Below are positions 1 through 11,118 of a stretch of DNA of 64,000 bases, piece after piece. The notes beneath the pieces were generated by a model. That model was given only the letters and a program-made list of their open reading frames with translations, did no database searches and was not told the DNA's origin. The translations under genes were made by a program, and so were the position numbers. Position 1 is the stretch's first letter. Every line of letters starts with the position of its first letter. The stretch spans positions 56,567,512 through 56,631,511 of the forward strand of contig CM055099.1 of assembly GCA_029204225.1 (NCBI GenBank), given 5' to 3'. This stretch comes from Diphasiastrum complanatum (lineage: Eukaryota; Streptophyta; Lycopodiopsida; Lycopodiales; Lycopodiaceae).

Positions 1-1190
1 CTTCTTTAATTTGCATACTTTGTCTTCCATGCCAATGTACCACAAAACCACTAGGTTGCTCCATGTACAATTTTCCTTCAAGCTTACCATTCAAAAAAGT
101 GGATTTTATGTCCATTTGTTGTACATTCCATCCAAATAACGCCACTAATGCAATTACCATGTGAAGCGTGTTCCATTTAGCCTCAGGAGCGAAGGTCTCT
201 TCGTAGTCAATGCCCTTACTTTTCACATAGTCCTTCACTATAGGAAAAATACTAAGAATTCTTCCTCAGAGAACACGATGAAAGTTTGCATAAATCAAAC
301 TTATATCAATGTCTTCAATTGTGTTATAAGGTAACCTATGTGACTTAGATAAAGCACATTGCTCACAAACATGATTCAAGCTTTTAAGAGATTTAGGAAG
401 ACCAATAACAAATTCCCTTTTGCCATCACCTCCAATGACTTGTAGTTGAGATGTTCAAACCTCTTGTGCCATACCTCTTGCATTGACATTTGCTCTTTTG
501 CCATGCATCCAACATGGTTAGCAACAACACAAGCATCAAGTTTGAACAATTTACCTTGCCTCTTCTCTTTTGCAATCAATTCATTCTCCTTCTTGATCAA
601 ACAAGCATAAAAGCATTTGACTCACACTAAGAAAATTCTTAGTGATAGATGGAATGAACAAAACATCCTTCAAATTGATATTTCTATTAGTAGAGAGGGA
701 AATAGGAATTGTGCCAATCCCTTTGATTGCACACTCACCATTATTGGCCGTGTAGATAACCTTCTTGTCACCTTCAAAAGCCATCAATAATGAATAATAC
801 TCCTCATGAAATTTCATATGTGATGTAGCTCCACTATCAATCCACCAAGGATCAATGTCTCCATGGCTAGCCAACAAGCATGATGATATAACAAAAGCAT
901 CATTTGACAATTGTTAATCAACACCATCTTCAACAATATTTAGTTTGGTTTGTTTTTCACCTTTATCTCTCTTCTTCTTGAAGCAATAATTTTCAAAATG
1001 CCCTTTGATTCTACAATAGAAGCATTTCAACTTTGACCTAGCTTTCTCCTTACCAACAAAAGTGGAAGACTCACCTTGATCTTGATCCTTTGACCATTTG
1101 CCTTTGCCCTTGCCCTTGAACTTGCCTTTGATGAACATAGCCTCCTCTCCATCAACTTGAGATTGTCGCGAAACTGTCGTGAACTGATTC
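1..1190 (-). pseudogene. Ty1/copia gag-protease-integrase-RT remnant
   Basis: Read on the minus strand from about 1190 down to 1. The Gag end has a CCHC zinc knuckle (CFYCRIKGHFENYC, about 1020). The aspartic protease core follows (WWIDSGATSH, about 850), then the pre-integrase HHCC region (WHKRFEHLNYKS near 470, CEQCALSKSHR near 345). Reverse transcriptase starts abruptly at about 250 with DYEETFAPEAKW and QQMDIKSTFLNG and runs off the window edge. The catalytic integrase core between HHCC and RT is missing, and the reading frame changes between Gag, protease and integrase, so this is a dead, internally deleted copy. The motif order is diagnostic of Ty1/copia. No LTR is visible at the right end; similarity fades at about 1190. 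Confidence 0.88.
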
Positions 1191-1770
1191 TTTTCGCAAA
1201 TCCTATTATGTTCGCGTTCATTTGATTTTCTTTTGCGGAAGCTCTTCAGGATCCTAGGCAAACGACTACAGATCATAGAAAACATGAAGGATTCAAGCAA
1301 TCAAAACGATGAGGACATGGAGACAGAGAAGAGAGCAATTGTATTATCAGTTTTAGAGTTTAGAGTGAGTTGGTCAGTGTCTCGTTCATTGGTAACCTGA
1401 CGCTCAGCTCGTTCGCTGTGTTCTGCTCGTTGGCAGACTTTCATGCACAACTATTCTCTCTATCTTCTTCCGTGTGTTTCGTGTTGATATAGAATGTATA
1501 TTTATCTTCACATTGTGGAGTTTACAAGAGGGTTAAAACAGAGAATTACAAGACAAGTCTACTCTAATCAACTAGTTAGTTATTTTCTGTTATTGCTAAC
1601 TCCTTTAGCTGAGCATGGAGCTCAATACGCCACGCTCGTCGAGCTGTCAGGTGGCAGCTCGAATTGTTTTGTTCGTGTCACGTCGCTTCATTTCGTGCTT
1701 TAGGGTTTCTGAGGTTTGTTGTTTTCTCGATCATTCGGCATGTATTGCCATCGAATAAAACTCAAATTTC
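1191..1770. other. Non-coding spacer between two copia remnants
   Basis: About 580 bases with no supported gene, LTR end or repeat array. The short open frames here match nothing recognised. Confidence 0.5.
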
Positions 1771-1774
1771 AAGA

Positions 1775-2260
1775 TCTGCCATCTTGGAGATTGATAGCAG
1801 GTCTCTTCTTAGTGAAGGTACATAGAGTGCTACTGGCAGCTCTGCTTGACCTGACAGTGTTCGTAGCTGTAGAGTCCCGATGCCCTTGACATCGTGTCGG
1901 CTTCCATCGTCTAGAATCACTGCTATGTTGTTTTCGAGTTATTTGAAGTCAATCAAGATTCTTTTGTTGTGGGTGATGTGTGAGGTTGCTCCTGAATCAA
2001 TGACTACATCGTAGTCTTGTTCAGCGTAGCTTGTTGAAGCTTCATCGAATATTGTGGAAGCTTCATCACCTTTGTTTGCATCCTTGGACGACTTTGCAAC
2101 ATTCGCTTTGTCAACTTTGTTCTTTCTTTTCGGGTTGAATCTGTAATCATATGCAGAGTGCCCCTTCTTCTTACAGTGCATGCAAGGTATCGTTAGATTG
2201 AACCAGCACTTATTGGCTATGTGTCTTGGTTTGTGACAGTGATCACAGGAAGAAGATTGT
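1775..2260 (-). pseudogene. Copia gag (double zinc knuckle) and protease fragment
   Basis: On the minus strand a first CCHC knuckle (CDHCHKPRHIANKC, about 2240-2200) is followed by a second in which the last Cys is Tyr (CMHCKKKGHSAYDY, about 2180-2140). A charged linker leads to the protease core VIDSGATSHIT (about 2000). After one in-frame stop near 1937 the protease resumes with DDGSRHDVKGIGT and ends in the family signature LYVPSLRRDLLSISK near 1780. The paired knuckle and different linker mark a copia lineage distinct from the remnant at 1-1190. Nothing of integrase or RT is present, so this is a truncated relic. Confidence 0.85.
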
Positions 2261-2289
2261 TGCCCATGATGGTAGATGTCTCCCCATTG

Positions 2290-3204
2290 ATGCCAATGTC
2301 CAAAACTGGCCCCCTGCTATAATGCCATCATGTACTCCCAAATGAGCACACCATGAAGTCCTCACCATCAATGTCCCCTCTAGTAGATCGCTAGCAAAAC
2401 ATTCGCCACTGTTTGCCCTCTGATCACACCTCGTGCGATCTCCATCAGCTCTCCAACCTAGAGCTGGTTCTCAAAGTTTCACGCTTTTCCCATTTGTGTT
2501 TGTAGTATTTTGATTCCATTATGAATCCCACCTATAAGTCCTGTCCAATGACTCAAGTCCAATATGAGATAGCTGCCCCCTGATGATCATCCCATGTTCT
2601 CCTGTAGTGCTATCCCTATCAGGTATTCCAATGCCATCCCTGATCACAAAGATCTGAGCATATACCCTGCAGTGCCCACCTATATTCCCACAAGCTAGCT
2701 CCAAGCTGCTCCTATGAATGATTAGAAACCACTCCTCGAGAATACACTGAGATGTGAACTCCAAAGCCACCATCAAGTCCCTCACATGGCTGTGCATGCC
2801 AATATCCCTCCGTGTGAACCTGTGAGATCTTCCATGGCCCAAACCAAATGATCTGCACTCTTTCATCACTAGAATTTGCATCCTCGATGCTAACCTTGAT
2901 ATGGCAAATTGACCTGACTTATCCAGAATAGGCAGTTGAATTGTATCCCCCGATGACAAACCTGATGCACTGCTTCACAGCTAAAATGGCTTGATAAAAA
3001 ATTACGTACCGACTGCAAAACTGCAAAATCATCACACTCACCACTCTCCAAGAGTCTCCAAAGTGTGATTACTGACCTGATCTTCATCCTCTGCATGTCC
3101 CACACACATTTCGTCCAATGCAAGTCCGCTATCTTGCCTAATGGCTTCCAACTGGCACCACTTCGCACTTCCATCACCTGTGACCGCCAAAATGTGTGTA
3201 CCTC
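2290..3204. other. Unassigned region with minus-strand open frames
   Basis: No recognised domain. Two overlapping minus-strand open frames (about 146 codons at 2519-2959 and 136 codons at 2890-3300) cover most of it. They carry Trp- and Arg-rich stretches but no motif I can name. Composition is slightly more GC-rich than the flanks. It could be an eroded gene or part of an element; I assign no function. Confidence 0.4.
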
Positions 3205-3947
3205 TGTTGGAGGGTTTGCAGATCCCAAGACAACCCTAACCCTAGTTAATAAGTGAGAGGGATTTGGCACTTGCGTGTATAAGTCCAACCCGATGATCAC
3301 ATAGTTATTTGATTAGTTACAAGTCAATAAAAGGACTTTAGGCCTTTTTGCGAGCCTTTTAATGTCGTAGGGCTTAAATGTCAAGTTAGTGAATAAAGTT
3401 GGGTTTCCCTCCAATTTGGATGGTCCCACTCTTTTTTAAATTTGAAGAATTAGGGAGGTAGAAATGGACCAATAGGATTCAGAGGCCAGGGTCCTCCTCT
3501 CTATTTTAAAAAGAGACCAACTTGAGTTGCTCCTCATGTTCATTTCCTCATTTCAATAAAGCAAATTGGTTCTCTTCATAAATGGATTGATGAATGTTCT
3601 TGCTCTCTATTACTTTTCCTCCATCTCTCATGCTTTCTTTGGTTTTTATTACTGGATCTGATTATTATTGAGATTGTATGTTATTATACTTTTTATGAGA
3701 AAGAAATGGAGAGAGAAAGAGTGAGCTATCTTTGTTGTGGATGCGTAGTGTTAATGGATCATAGTGTTAATGTTTAGGGTTAATGGATGTTAGAGTTAGA
3801 TGTGGATCTTCCATTCATGCTGAAATCTGAACTATACTATCGCTCTCATGAAAATGAATCTATGCGTGACAACTAACTTCATCTCTTTGATGCTAGATTG
3901 ATTAGATCTTAGATTCAGGTTAGGCAAAAAAAGAAAAAACCACTACA
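3205..3947 (+). repeat. 5' LTR of gypsy element
   Basis: Starts TGTTGGAGGGTTTGC and ends CCACTACA, so it has canonical TG...CA ends. It contains a TATA-like stretch (ctattttaaaaagagacc, about 3500) and an AATAAA poly(A) signal (about 3555). Related LTRs lie at 13756-14261, 50605-51039, 53949-54708 and, inverted, 55921-56674. Confidence 0.85.
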
Positions 3948-3951
3948 ATTT

Positions 3952-3969
3952 TGGCGCCATTGCTGGGGA
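3952..3969 (+). promoter_or_regulatory. Primer-binding site, tRNA-Asp type
   Basis: TGGCGCCATTGCTGGGGA sits 4 bases after the LTR end. It matches the complement of the plant tRNA-Asp 3' end (TGGCGCCGTTGCCGGGGA) with two mismatches. The same site follows the other LTRs of this family at 14266, 51044 and (minus) 55916. Confidence 0.8.
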
Positions 3970-5189
3970 GCTACGCCAATTTTTCAGTTTGCAACATGTT
4001 TGTTGGATGGTTAGCTTGCATTAGGCATCTTGTCGTTGCATGAATAATGTTAGATCTGCATTTAGGGCTAGTTTGGGAGTGATTTTGCTTGATTTGAGTG
4101 GATTTGCTTGTTTGAAATCTAATTTGATTGTAGAACAGGAAAATCTGTTCAATCACCAATCTTGAAATCCATTTGATGATCTGAGATATTAGGAAAAACA
4201 ACAAAAATCGATCAAATCCGCCAATTTTGGTCAAAAAAGAGACAAAAATCGTCATCAAAGCTGATAACTTTTTGCCCTCTTTTAGAAAACCTTTGTCGAG
4301 TTGTAGATACCTTCAGTTTTGATCACAGAACCTTCAGTTTGAAGGTCAAAGATTAATTCCCAGCAGATTTTCAGAAACATCAGAAAAACCATCAAAAAAC
4401 ACCAAAAAAATCACCAAAATCCTAAATATACAAAAAAAAGAACCTTCGTCCGATTCACTGTGCATAGGTGTGATTCAGATCTATCTACTGCCAGGTCGGC
4501 AAAGAATAATACTAAAAATAGAAGGGTTTTCAGAAGATCAAGTGTCATATTGCCATATTTCTGTCAAAAAAGTCACTTTTTTGCAAAAATACTAGTATTA
4601 CCTCTTGATCCTTCGCCAAAACCTTCGTCGAGTTTTCAGACTCATTCTATTTATGGTAAAATACTATTTTTGAGTTCGGCAAAAATTCTTCTTGTCCAAA
4701 TCATAAAAAATCTTGATTTTTACCCTTGGCAAACTACAGACTATATTTTCTTGTGTCAGAAATCTTCACCAGATTTTCCTAGTTTTATCAATGTTAGATC
4801 TTGCATCTGAGAGGTCGGCGAAAGTTATTTTCTTAGAAATTGTCAGAAAAGTTGATTAGAGTGTTTTTTTTTTCCTAGAATAACACTGTTGAACTATCGT
4901 CGAGCCAATCTTCACAAAGGGAACCTTCGCCAATACTATTTTTGGAATCTGATTTTCCAGATCAAGTCTCTGTCAAAATCTAAGTCAAATCTGATATATT
5001 CTGATTTGGATTCTGAGAAATTTATCATTTTTGAGAATGATTGATTGATTGAATTTCAAAATCTTTTTTACGATATAGAAATCAGATTCTTGAAAAGTGG
5101 AATAGATCTAGCAGATTTGATCTGAGATATTTTTGATTAAAAAATCTAGATCCAATCTCATTGTTTGCTTGATCTGAAACTATAAAGAT
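3970..5189 (+). other. Gypsy 5' leader with recurrent CCTTCG motifs
   Basis: Untranslated leader before gag. It is AT-rich and carries several copies of a short motif of the form AACCTTCGYCGAG (for example near 4441, 4618 and 4920). The same motif, in both orientations, recurs downstream of integrase at 7000-7330. The first ~105 bases are shared with the chimeric elements at 14284 and 51062. No supported gene. Confidence 0.6.
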
Positions 5190-6024
5190 CGCTGCCCCTG
5201 GAGCTGCTCTTGGAGGTGCTCCTCAAGAAGTCAATCCTATTATTGTTAGAAGAGCACCCCGTTTAAATCTACCCAAATACAATGGATTAACATATCCAGT
5301 TAGATTTCTTTAGATCTATGTTGAATCCTGTGAAGTCTATGACGAAATTTTCCCTCAAGATAAACTTAAGCTGTTTCCTATGGCCTTAACAGGCGCAACA
5401 CAAGATTGGTACTATAATCAAGATGAAACTAAGCGTACAGATTGGGAGGTTGTTAAAAGAGCCCTTATCACGCGGTTCGAACCGCGTAAGTTTATGGAAG
5501 ACCCTTTCCTACTTTGAAGTAAAATTAAAATGGAAAAGCGGAAAATGGTTTGAGATTACATTGAACAGGTGAAACGCCTCAGATCTGAGTGCAAACTTGA
5601 GCTGATTAACGAAAATGCCACGATTATATGGTTTTTGTCAGGTTTACCTAAACGGATCAGACGTGAGTTGAAACGTCATAATGAGTATGCACTCTTGCAA
5701 AATGCTATGGACGATGCAATTCGGGAGGAGGATGAAGATTCAGATGATGAGCTGAATATCAGTATGTTGCCTTATACAGCAGGGCAGACTACTACGACAT
5801 CCACGAATGTCAATGCTACCGTAGAAATGATGCTCAATGAGTTCGCAAAACTCGGGAAGAACCAACAGAAATAGATGGAAAAATTGCAATCGCAATTTGA
5901 TGAGAAAATCAAAGCATTGGAAGATTTCCAAGGAAAAGTGAACAAGGAATCTGAGAAGTTTGCGAAGACTTTTCCTACTAGGGAAATGTCTGGGGTTCTA
6001 TTTGTACAGGAAATCACACAGTAA
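5190..6024 (+). pseudogene. Gypsy gag (retrotransposon gag capsid domain)
   Basis: A Pro/Ala-rich start leads into the capsid signature: LNLPKYNGLTYP, then FPMALTGATQDWYY, W-x2-V-x3-LITRFEP, IKMEKRK, DYIEQVKRL and WFLSGLPKRIRREL (about 5260-5680). This is the usual Ty3/gypsy gag order. At least three in-frame stops (near 5312, 5516 and 5552) break the frame; the longest open part is 5569-5874, which ends in an acidic stretch. It continues in other frames to about 6120, with CHLCNFPDHETAFC near 6065 resembling a CCHC knuckle. Capsid/nucleocapsid role inferred from family only; the copy is dead. Confidence 0.8.
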
Positions 6025-6220
6025 ATGAGTGTCCTCAATTAAAAAAACGAATGGAAATCAGTGTATGCCATTTGTGTAATTTTCCTGACCATGAGACTGC
6101 TTTTTGCAACTTCAATCCTCAGATGATTTAGCAACGGTATGCCCAAATGGGATATCGAGAACCACAGTATGGAGGAGATTAAACAGCTAGACCTCGACAA
6201 TCTACTCTTGGATACCCGGA

Positions 6221-6784
6221 ATGGTTAGCCTTATCTGCCCCACCAAAGCACTCTGCTCCTCTTGCCATCGATCTGATTGGGAACATAAACTGTATGCAGC
6301 ATTGTGGGCATTCAGAACTGCTTACAAAAATAGTACAAATCAAATGCCCTTTCAACTAGTTTATGGTCAAGATGTTGTCATGCCTATTGAATTTTTAATC
6401 CCATCTTTACGCATAGAGGCAACAAAACGGTTAAATGATGATAAGTCTTCACAACTACGTCATGAAGCATTGCACAAATTATGTGAAACACGATTGATGG
6501 CATTTCATGCGTTAGCAGCAGAGAAAGCCCATCGCAAGGCATGGCACGATCGTCGATTGCACAAAAAGAATCTGAAAGCAGGAGATCTTGCACTGATGTA
6601 CAAAACCAAGCTGATCAAGGGTATATTGAAGTTTATTGGTGAAGGCCCGTATAAAGTAAAGGAAATTTTGAACTATGACGCAATAATTCTTGAACACTTG
6701 GACGGAAAACAATTTGTTAATCCTGTGAATGGTAGCCGATTACGCAAGTTTTGGCAGCCTGCTCCACCAGATCAGCAAGCATGA
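6221..6784 (+). pseudogene. Gypsy integrase C-terminal half
   Basis: A 187-codon open frame reading WEHKLYAALWAFRTAYK, MPFQLVYGQDVVMPIEFLIP, then a helical stretch with KAWHDRR, LKAGDLALMYK and FIGEGPYKVKEIL, ending GSRLRKFWQPAPP. These are the end of the integrase core and the C-terminal domain of Tat-type gypsy polyproteins. The DDE residues and HHCC finger are absent because everything upstream back to gag is deleted. It is the most intact coding stretch of this element. Its last ~50 bases and the following 3' sequence are repeated at 52632-53050 in the chimeric element. Confidence 0.87.
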
Positions 6785-7559
6785 TCCAAATGATTTTTCA
6801 CTTTTATTTGTTTTCAATTTTTTGTTTTCAATATTTAATTGTTCAGTTTCTGTTTGAAAAAAATAGTAAAAAAGAAATGAGAAAAGACTGATGAGCAAAT
6901 GTCAGAAAAGCCATCAGCATGAAAAAAGGAAGGACAATATTTTTGATAAAAAAATGACTTATAAAATTATTGTTATGGACATATGTGACCTATACAATAT
7001 CAGAAACCTTCGCTGAGCTTTCAGACTAGACATCCACTTCAAATATATCTATATTGAGCTGGGCGAAGGTTCTTTTCCGGAAAAAATCCATTTTTTGAGT
7101 TAGGCAATGTTTGGAACCTTCTCCGACCACCTTACTCTCCTTATGAACCTTCGCTGACATGCTAGATGGTCTTAAAATGTCAAAATTAGGTTGGTCGTAG
7201 CTTCAGATCTTGAAAAACTGCATTTATGACAGTACTTGGGCGAAGGACCCTCTTGGGCGAAGGTTCATCCTTTGCCAACCCTGGAAAACGTTTGCTGGAT
7301 AGGTTCAGAGCCTCAAAAACCTTCGCCGAGATTTTTATAGCCTATTTTCACAGTATTGTACATGCTTGCAAATTTTTGTTCAGAACTGATCAGCCAAACT
7401 ATTATTCAATGTAATGGACCCTCCAAATTCACCTATAAGTTGTTTGATTCATTCATCACTTGTGCTAGCGAAGCTCTTGCCAATTTTTCCAGCGACCAAA
7501 GCTTTCCAAACTTTCTAAACTATTTTCTGTTAGCATCTTACTTTTCATTTCTGATCATC
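6785..7559 (+). other. Gypsy region between integrase and extra ORF
   Basis: AT-rich, non-coding. It carries several AACCTTCGCYGAG / GGCGAAGGTTC motifs in both orientations (near 7003, 7060, 7144, 7228, 7255 and 7318), able to pair with one another. The first ~350 bases are shared with 52680-53050. Confidence 0.6.
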
Positions 7560-8969
7560 ATGTCTTCCAAAGATACATTCCAGTCTCTTTGTTATACTAT
7601 CCATCGTGATGTCCCATCTGCAACGGATATCATGATACTTCCTAGCACAAGCATGGTAACTCAGTGGATGACCATTGTGGAGCCTCTGCTTACTACAATG
7701 GGTATTCATGAGAGAGCCTTCTACAGGAGAGTTAATATGGATCTTATCACTCTTGCCTTCAGTACGTGGAATAGAAATCCAAGTTTTACATCACCTTCCA
7801 GGGAGCCACACACAAGGTGCGCGTAACTGAGGCCGCCCTTGCTGCCATAGGCATAGCGTCTGGTACCCAAGCCTCACCCAACCATAGGTAGGTCAAACAG
7901 GCTATTAAGCCTTACATTGACCCTACAAATGATTTGTATTGGACCAATGACGACTACCTCCTCGATGCCATTACTGAGCCTACCATACACTGCTGCCCAG
8001 CTCCTGAATAATTTTCTGATGGTTGGCAACCTCACGAAAGACCGTATTACTTCTCAGATCTTACATAGGATAGTTGAGTCATATGTCAAGATAGCCAATG
8101 CCCCTCTCAAACCATATAACTGGTTCAAGACTATTTCTGGTGAGCTCAAACGAGTTATTAAGAGCAATACCAAGCAACAGTTCGCTATTGGCTCCTTGTT
8201 ATCTCTTCTAGCGGCCTCACACCTTGAGAACAAAATCCACGGATTTCGTCTGGATTCTACGCTTTCGCTTTATGAAGAAGCACCGGCCGAGTCATCTCAC
8301 CAGGCCTCCAATTCACATAGTCGATGTCGTCCACATAGCGAGATCATCATTCCTGACTCGCCTTTTGCGTCACGACATCGTACTAGGCGTACATCGTCAG
8401 CTGCGCTTCCACCCCCTGCTGCTATTTGCATTGAACTTCCTATTCCCCCCGCCTCTAATGCTTCCCTAGCCTCTGCTTTCACTAAAGGACAGTTTGTGAC
8501 CATTGGGGCTACCATTCCCATCACAGCTGCCCAGGCCACCTCACCCCCACACAAAGAAGCTATTTTCCCAAACACTCAATATTTCATGAATATGTTCGTT
8601 GATTTTGACCTCCTTGGGGCCTCTGAAGATTTTGAAATGTTCCAAAGCCCTGCGCCCTTTGAACTCCAATCGCCTGGAAGAGGATTCAAACACTTCCATG
8701 ATACTACTGTTGATGTTGAAGATTCATGCCAGTTACCCCAGCAACCTCAAGTTGAAGCCGCACCAGCCACACTTCGGGCTGAGCAAGCTGTGAAATCACC
8801 AAAGCAATTCGACACCACAGTGCCTGAGGGCTATGAAGAGGAGGACCTTTTTGAAGAAGAAAAAATTCCGGCACCTCTTCCAAGCCAACCAAGGACAGTA
8901 CCATTAGGTCCTTCTGCTGCTACCACCTCCATGACAATAGATTCTGGTGATGCTCTCATTCCGGTTTAA
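7560..8969 (+). pseudogene. Extra ORF downstream of gypsy integrase, function unknown
   Basis: The frame opens at ATG 7560 (MSSKDTFQSLCYTIHRD), shifts near 7775 (FQGATHKVRVTEAALAAIG) and again near 7985. From there 320 codons stay open to the stop at 8967-8969. The middle part (WFKTISGELKRVIKS, about 8120-8160) looks globular. The C-terminal 200 residues are Pro/Ser/Ala-rich with an acidic patch near the end. It stands where Athila/Tat elements carry an env-like or additional ORF, in the same orientation as pol. No transmembrane segment is obvious, so I do not call it env. The long open 3' part, in an element whose gag is full of stops, is notable. Confidence 0.55.
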
Positions 8970-9250
8970 GAATCTCTTGCAACAGATGGCTGCTGTCGGA
9001 ACAGTGGCATAGATGATCAAGACACAATTATGACATTGCTTTCAAGCTTGCCCTCTACATATGAGAATTGGGTGATGATCATCACAACACACTCAAATTT
9101 AACTCTTACCAAAGTTATCACTATGTTGTTGCAAGAAGATAATCGAATAAGTCAAGACACTCTGTCTACCTCTTCGTCTCATGCTCTATATGTCAACAAG
9201 GGCTTAAAACGACAGAAGCACAAAAGCTCCAAGCAGTCTGCATCTAGTTA
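8966..9250 (+). pseudogene. Copia gag (UBN2-type) C-terminal part
   Basis: LLQQMAAVGTV, one frameshift, then DDQDTIMTLLSSLPSTYENWV and LTKVITMLLQEDNRI. These are the usual gag motifs ahead of the knuckle in copia elements. The N-terminal two thirds are missing at the junction with the gypsy ORF. It stops at 9249 and resumes in the next entry. Confidence 0.8.
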
Positions 9251-9293
9251 GAAATCGATTCAAAGTCAAGAACAATCATCAAATCCACATTCG

Positions 9294-9830
9294 TTGAAAA
9301 AGAAGTTGTTTTGTAGGTATTGCAAACGCAATAACCATGAGATCCAAGATTGTCGAATTCTCAAAGTGAAGAATGCAGCCAAGCAACATGATCAACAAGC
9401 AAATACAGTTACAGCATCTCCTGAAGTGGAAATGGATGAAGGCGCTTTTATGGTCAAAGACAAATATGCGAACTCGAATGATTCGTGGTTTCTGGATTCC
9501 GGAGCTACTCAACATATTACCAATCATCGTGAGATTTTCCATTCCTATATGTCTTACAGCACAAAGAAATATGCTCATCTTGGTGATGATAGCACTCACA
9601 CTATCGAAGGTGAAGGTACTGTAAGATTAAGGTCCCAACATAATCAATTCAGACTACTGTCAGAAGTCTTGTATGTTTCTAAACTCTATACAAATCTATT
9701 ATCAATAAGTAGAATTAGAGATTTAGGTCATAAGATGGAGTTTGAGTCCGATCAATGTAGAATTATCGATAAGATCCTTGTACTTGGAAAGAGGCATGGA
9801 TACTTATATATTGGCACATTGTTAATCTGA
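9294..9830 (+). pseudogene. Copia zinc knuckle and aspartic protease
   Basis: An open 178-codon stretch with an intact CCHC knuckle (CRYCKRNNHEIQDC, about 9312-9353) and the protease core WFLDSGATQHIT (about 9487-9522). The family tail LYVSKLYTNLLSISRIRDLGH follows near 9670-9730. The catalytic DSG is intact. The reading frame closes at 9828 just before the pre-integrase domain, where the complete polyprotein would continue. Confidence 0.87.
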
Positions 9831-10790
9831 TTCTAGTCAAGCCTTGAAAACCTCTATTCTTGTCAATAAACCATTACTATGGCATCATCACTTAGGACAC
9901 TTGAATTATGCATCTGTTTCAAACATGTCTAGACAATTCTAGCACTTGATCTCGACTATCCTTCTGGCAAAGTCGATCTCCCTGTCTACCATAGTTGCAT
10001 CCTTGGAAAGCATACTAGGATTCCTTTTAAATCGAGTCATAGGCATGCAACAAAAGGTCTGTTAGGTACAAACTCCATCATTACTAGATGAAAAGTAATT
10101 CATTACCTTTGCTGATGAATTCTCTAGAAGAACAGTTGTTTACTTCATTAAGCAGACATCAGAGGCTTTCATCAAATTCAGAAAATTCAAAGAGCATGCA
10201 AAAAATCAAACTGGCAAATGAATCAAAGCACTGAGGTCCGACAATGGGGGAGAATATATCTCCACAGAATTCAAGGAGTACTGCCTTAACAACGACATTG
10301 AGCAACAATAAATTACCTCTTATTTGCCTTAGTCAAATGGTCTTGTTGAGAGAAAGAACAGAACTTTAGTCGAATTGGCAAAGTGCATGTTATCACATGT
10401 GACACTTCTAAAGTCCTTCTGTTTCAACAACAGATGTCCTACTAAAGGTCTCTCAGAAAAAACACCATTCGAAGTTTAGAAAGGTACCAAACCTTCTTTA
10501 TCAAACTTACGAGTTTTTGGATGTGCTGCTTATGCACAAATTCCTCATGATCTTAGAAAGAAGCTTGACTTCTAGAGTATCAAATGTATTTTCATCAACT
10601 ACTTCAGATCAAGCTTACAAGCTGTGCGATCCTATCGAGTCGAAGATATTCGCTAGTCGAGATGTCATCTTCATCAAAGATCAGTTTATCGACCTCAAGG
10701 GAAAAGACAAAGCCCATATAGCCGACTTGTTTGACTCAACCGACATATTGAACTTCGAGGTTCCTCGATTGACTATTTCCATTTGAAAGT
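9831..10790 (+). pseudogene. Copia integrase, broken
   Basis: After the stop, WHHHLGHLNYASVSNMS (about 9880) marks the pre-integrase HHCC region. The core follows with IKALRSDNGGEYIS (about 10227-10260), SNGLVERKNRTLVELAK (about 10335-10385) and SNLRVFGCAAYAQIP (about 10502). Stops interrupt it near 9942, 10220, 10310, 10330 and 10478, so no integrase can be made. DDE Asp and Glu are visible in the last two blocks. Confidence 0.83.
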
Positions 10791-11118
10791 CCAAGCTCAT
10801 CTACTTTTGACGAACAACATATCAATAGCAAATCTGAACATGATGATGTTGCAATTCAGCAACTACAACATGATGAAAATGATCAACTTCGCTATCTTTT
10901 GAATTCGACATGTCCGATCTGGGCAAAGCGTAGTTTTGCCTTGGTATTCAAATCCACAGAGACTGAAATCAAAAGTTGATTTACATTACTCAACAGAGGT
11001 ACATCTACAATATGTTAGTCAGATATAATCTGGTTAATTGCAAGTTAACTCTCTCACCAATAGAACCAGATCTCAAATTGTCAAAGGACCAGTGTCCTCA
11101 ATTCAAGAGAAGAAGTAG

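Larger units (their letters stand above)
3205..8965 (+). mobile_element. Ty3/gypsy element (Tat-like), internally deleted, 3' end lost
   Basis: Order on the plus strand: 743-bp LTR (3205-3947), Asp-tRNA primer site (3952-3969), 1.2-kb leader, gag (5190-6024), integrase C-terminal half (6221-6784), a 3' non-coding segment and a long extra ORF (7560-8969). Protease, RT, RNase H and the integrase core are absent, so the gag-to-integrase junction near 6200 is a large deletion. The Asp PBS, the integrase with LVYGQDVVMPIEF, and coding sequence downstream of integrase are typical of plant Tat/Athila-type gypsy elements. No 3' LTR follows: at about 8965 the extra ORF passes directly into copia gag. 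Confidence 0.85.

Noticed and set aside
2519-3300. A host gene on the minus strand
   Set aside because: Two overlapping frames, no recognised motif, and the right part runs into the gypsy LTR; insufficient support.
7560-8969. Envelope gene of an endogenous retrovirus-like element
   Set aside because: Position fits, but I see no signal peptide, transmembrane segment or cleavage site; left as unknown extra ORF.
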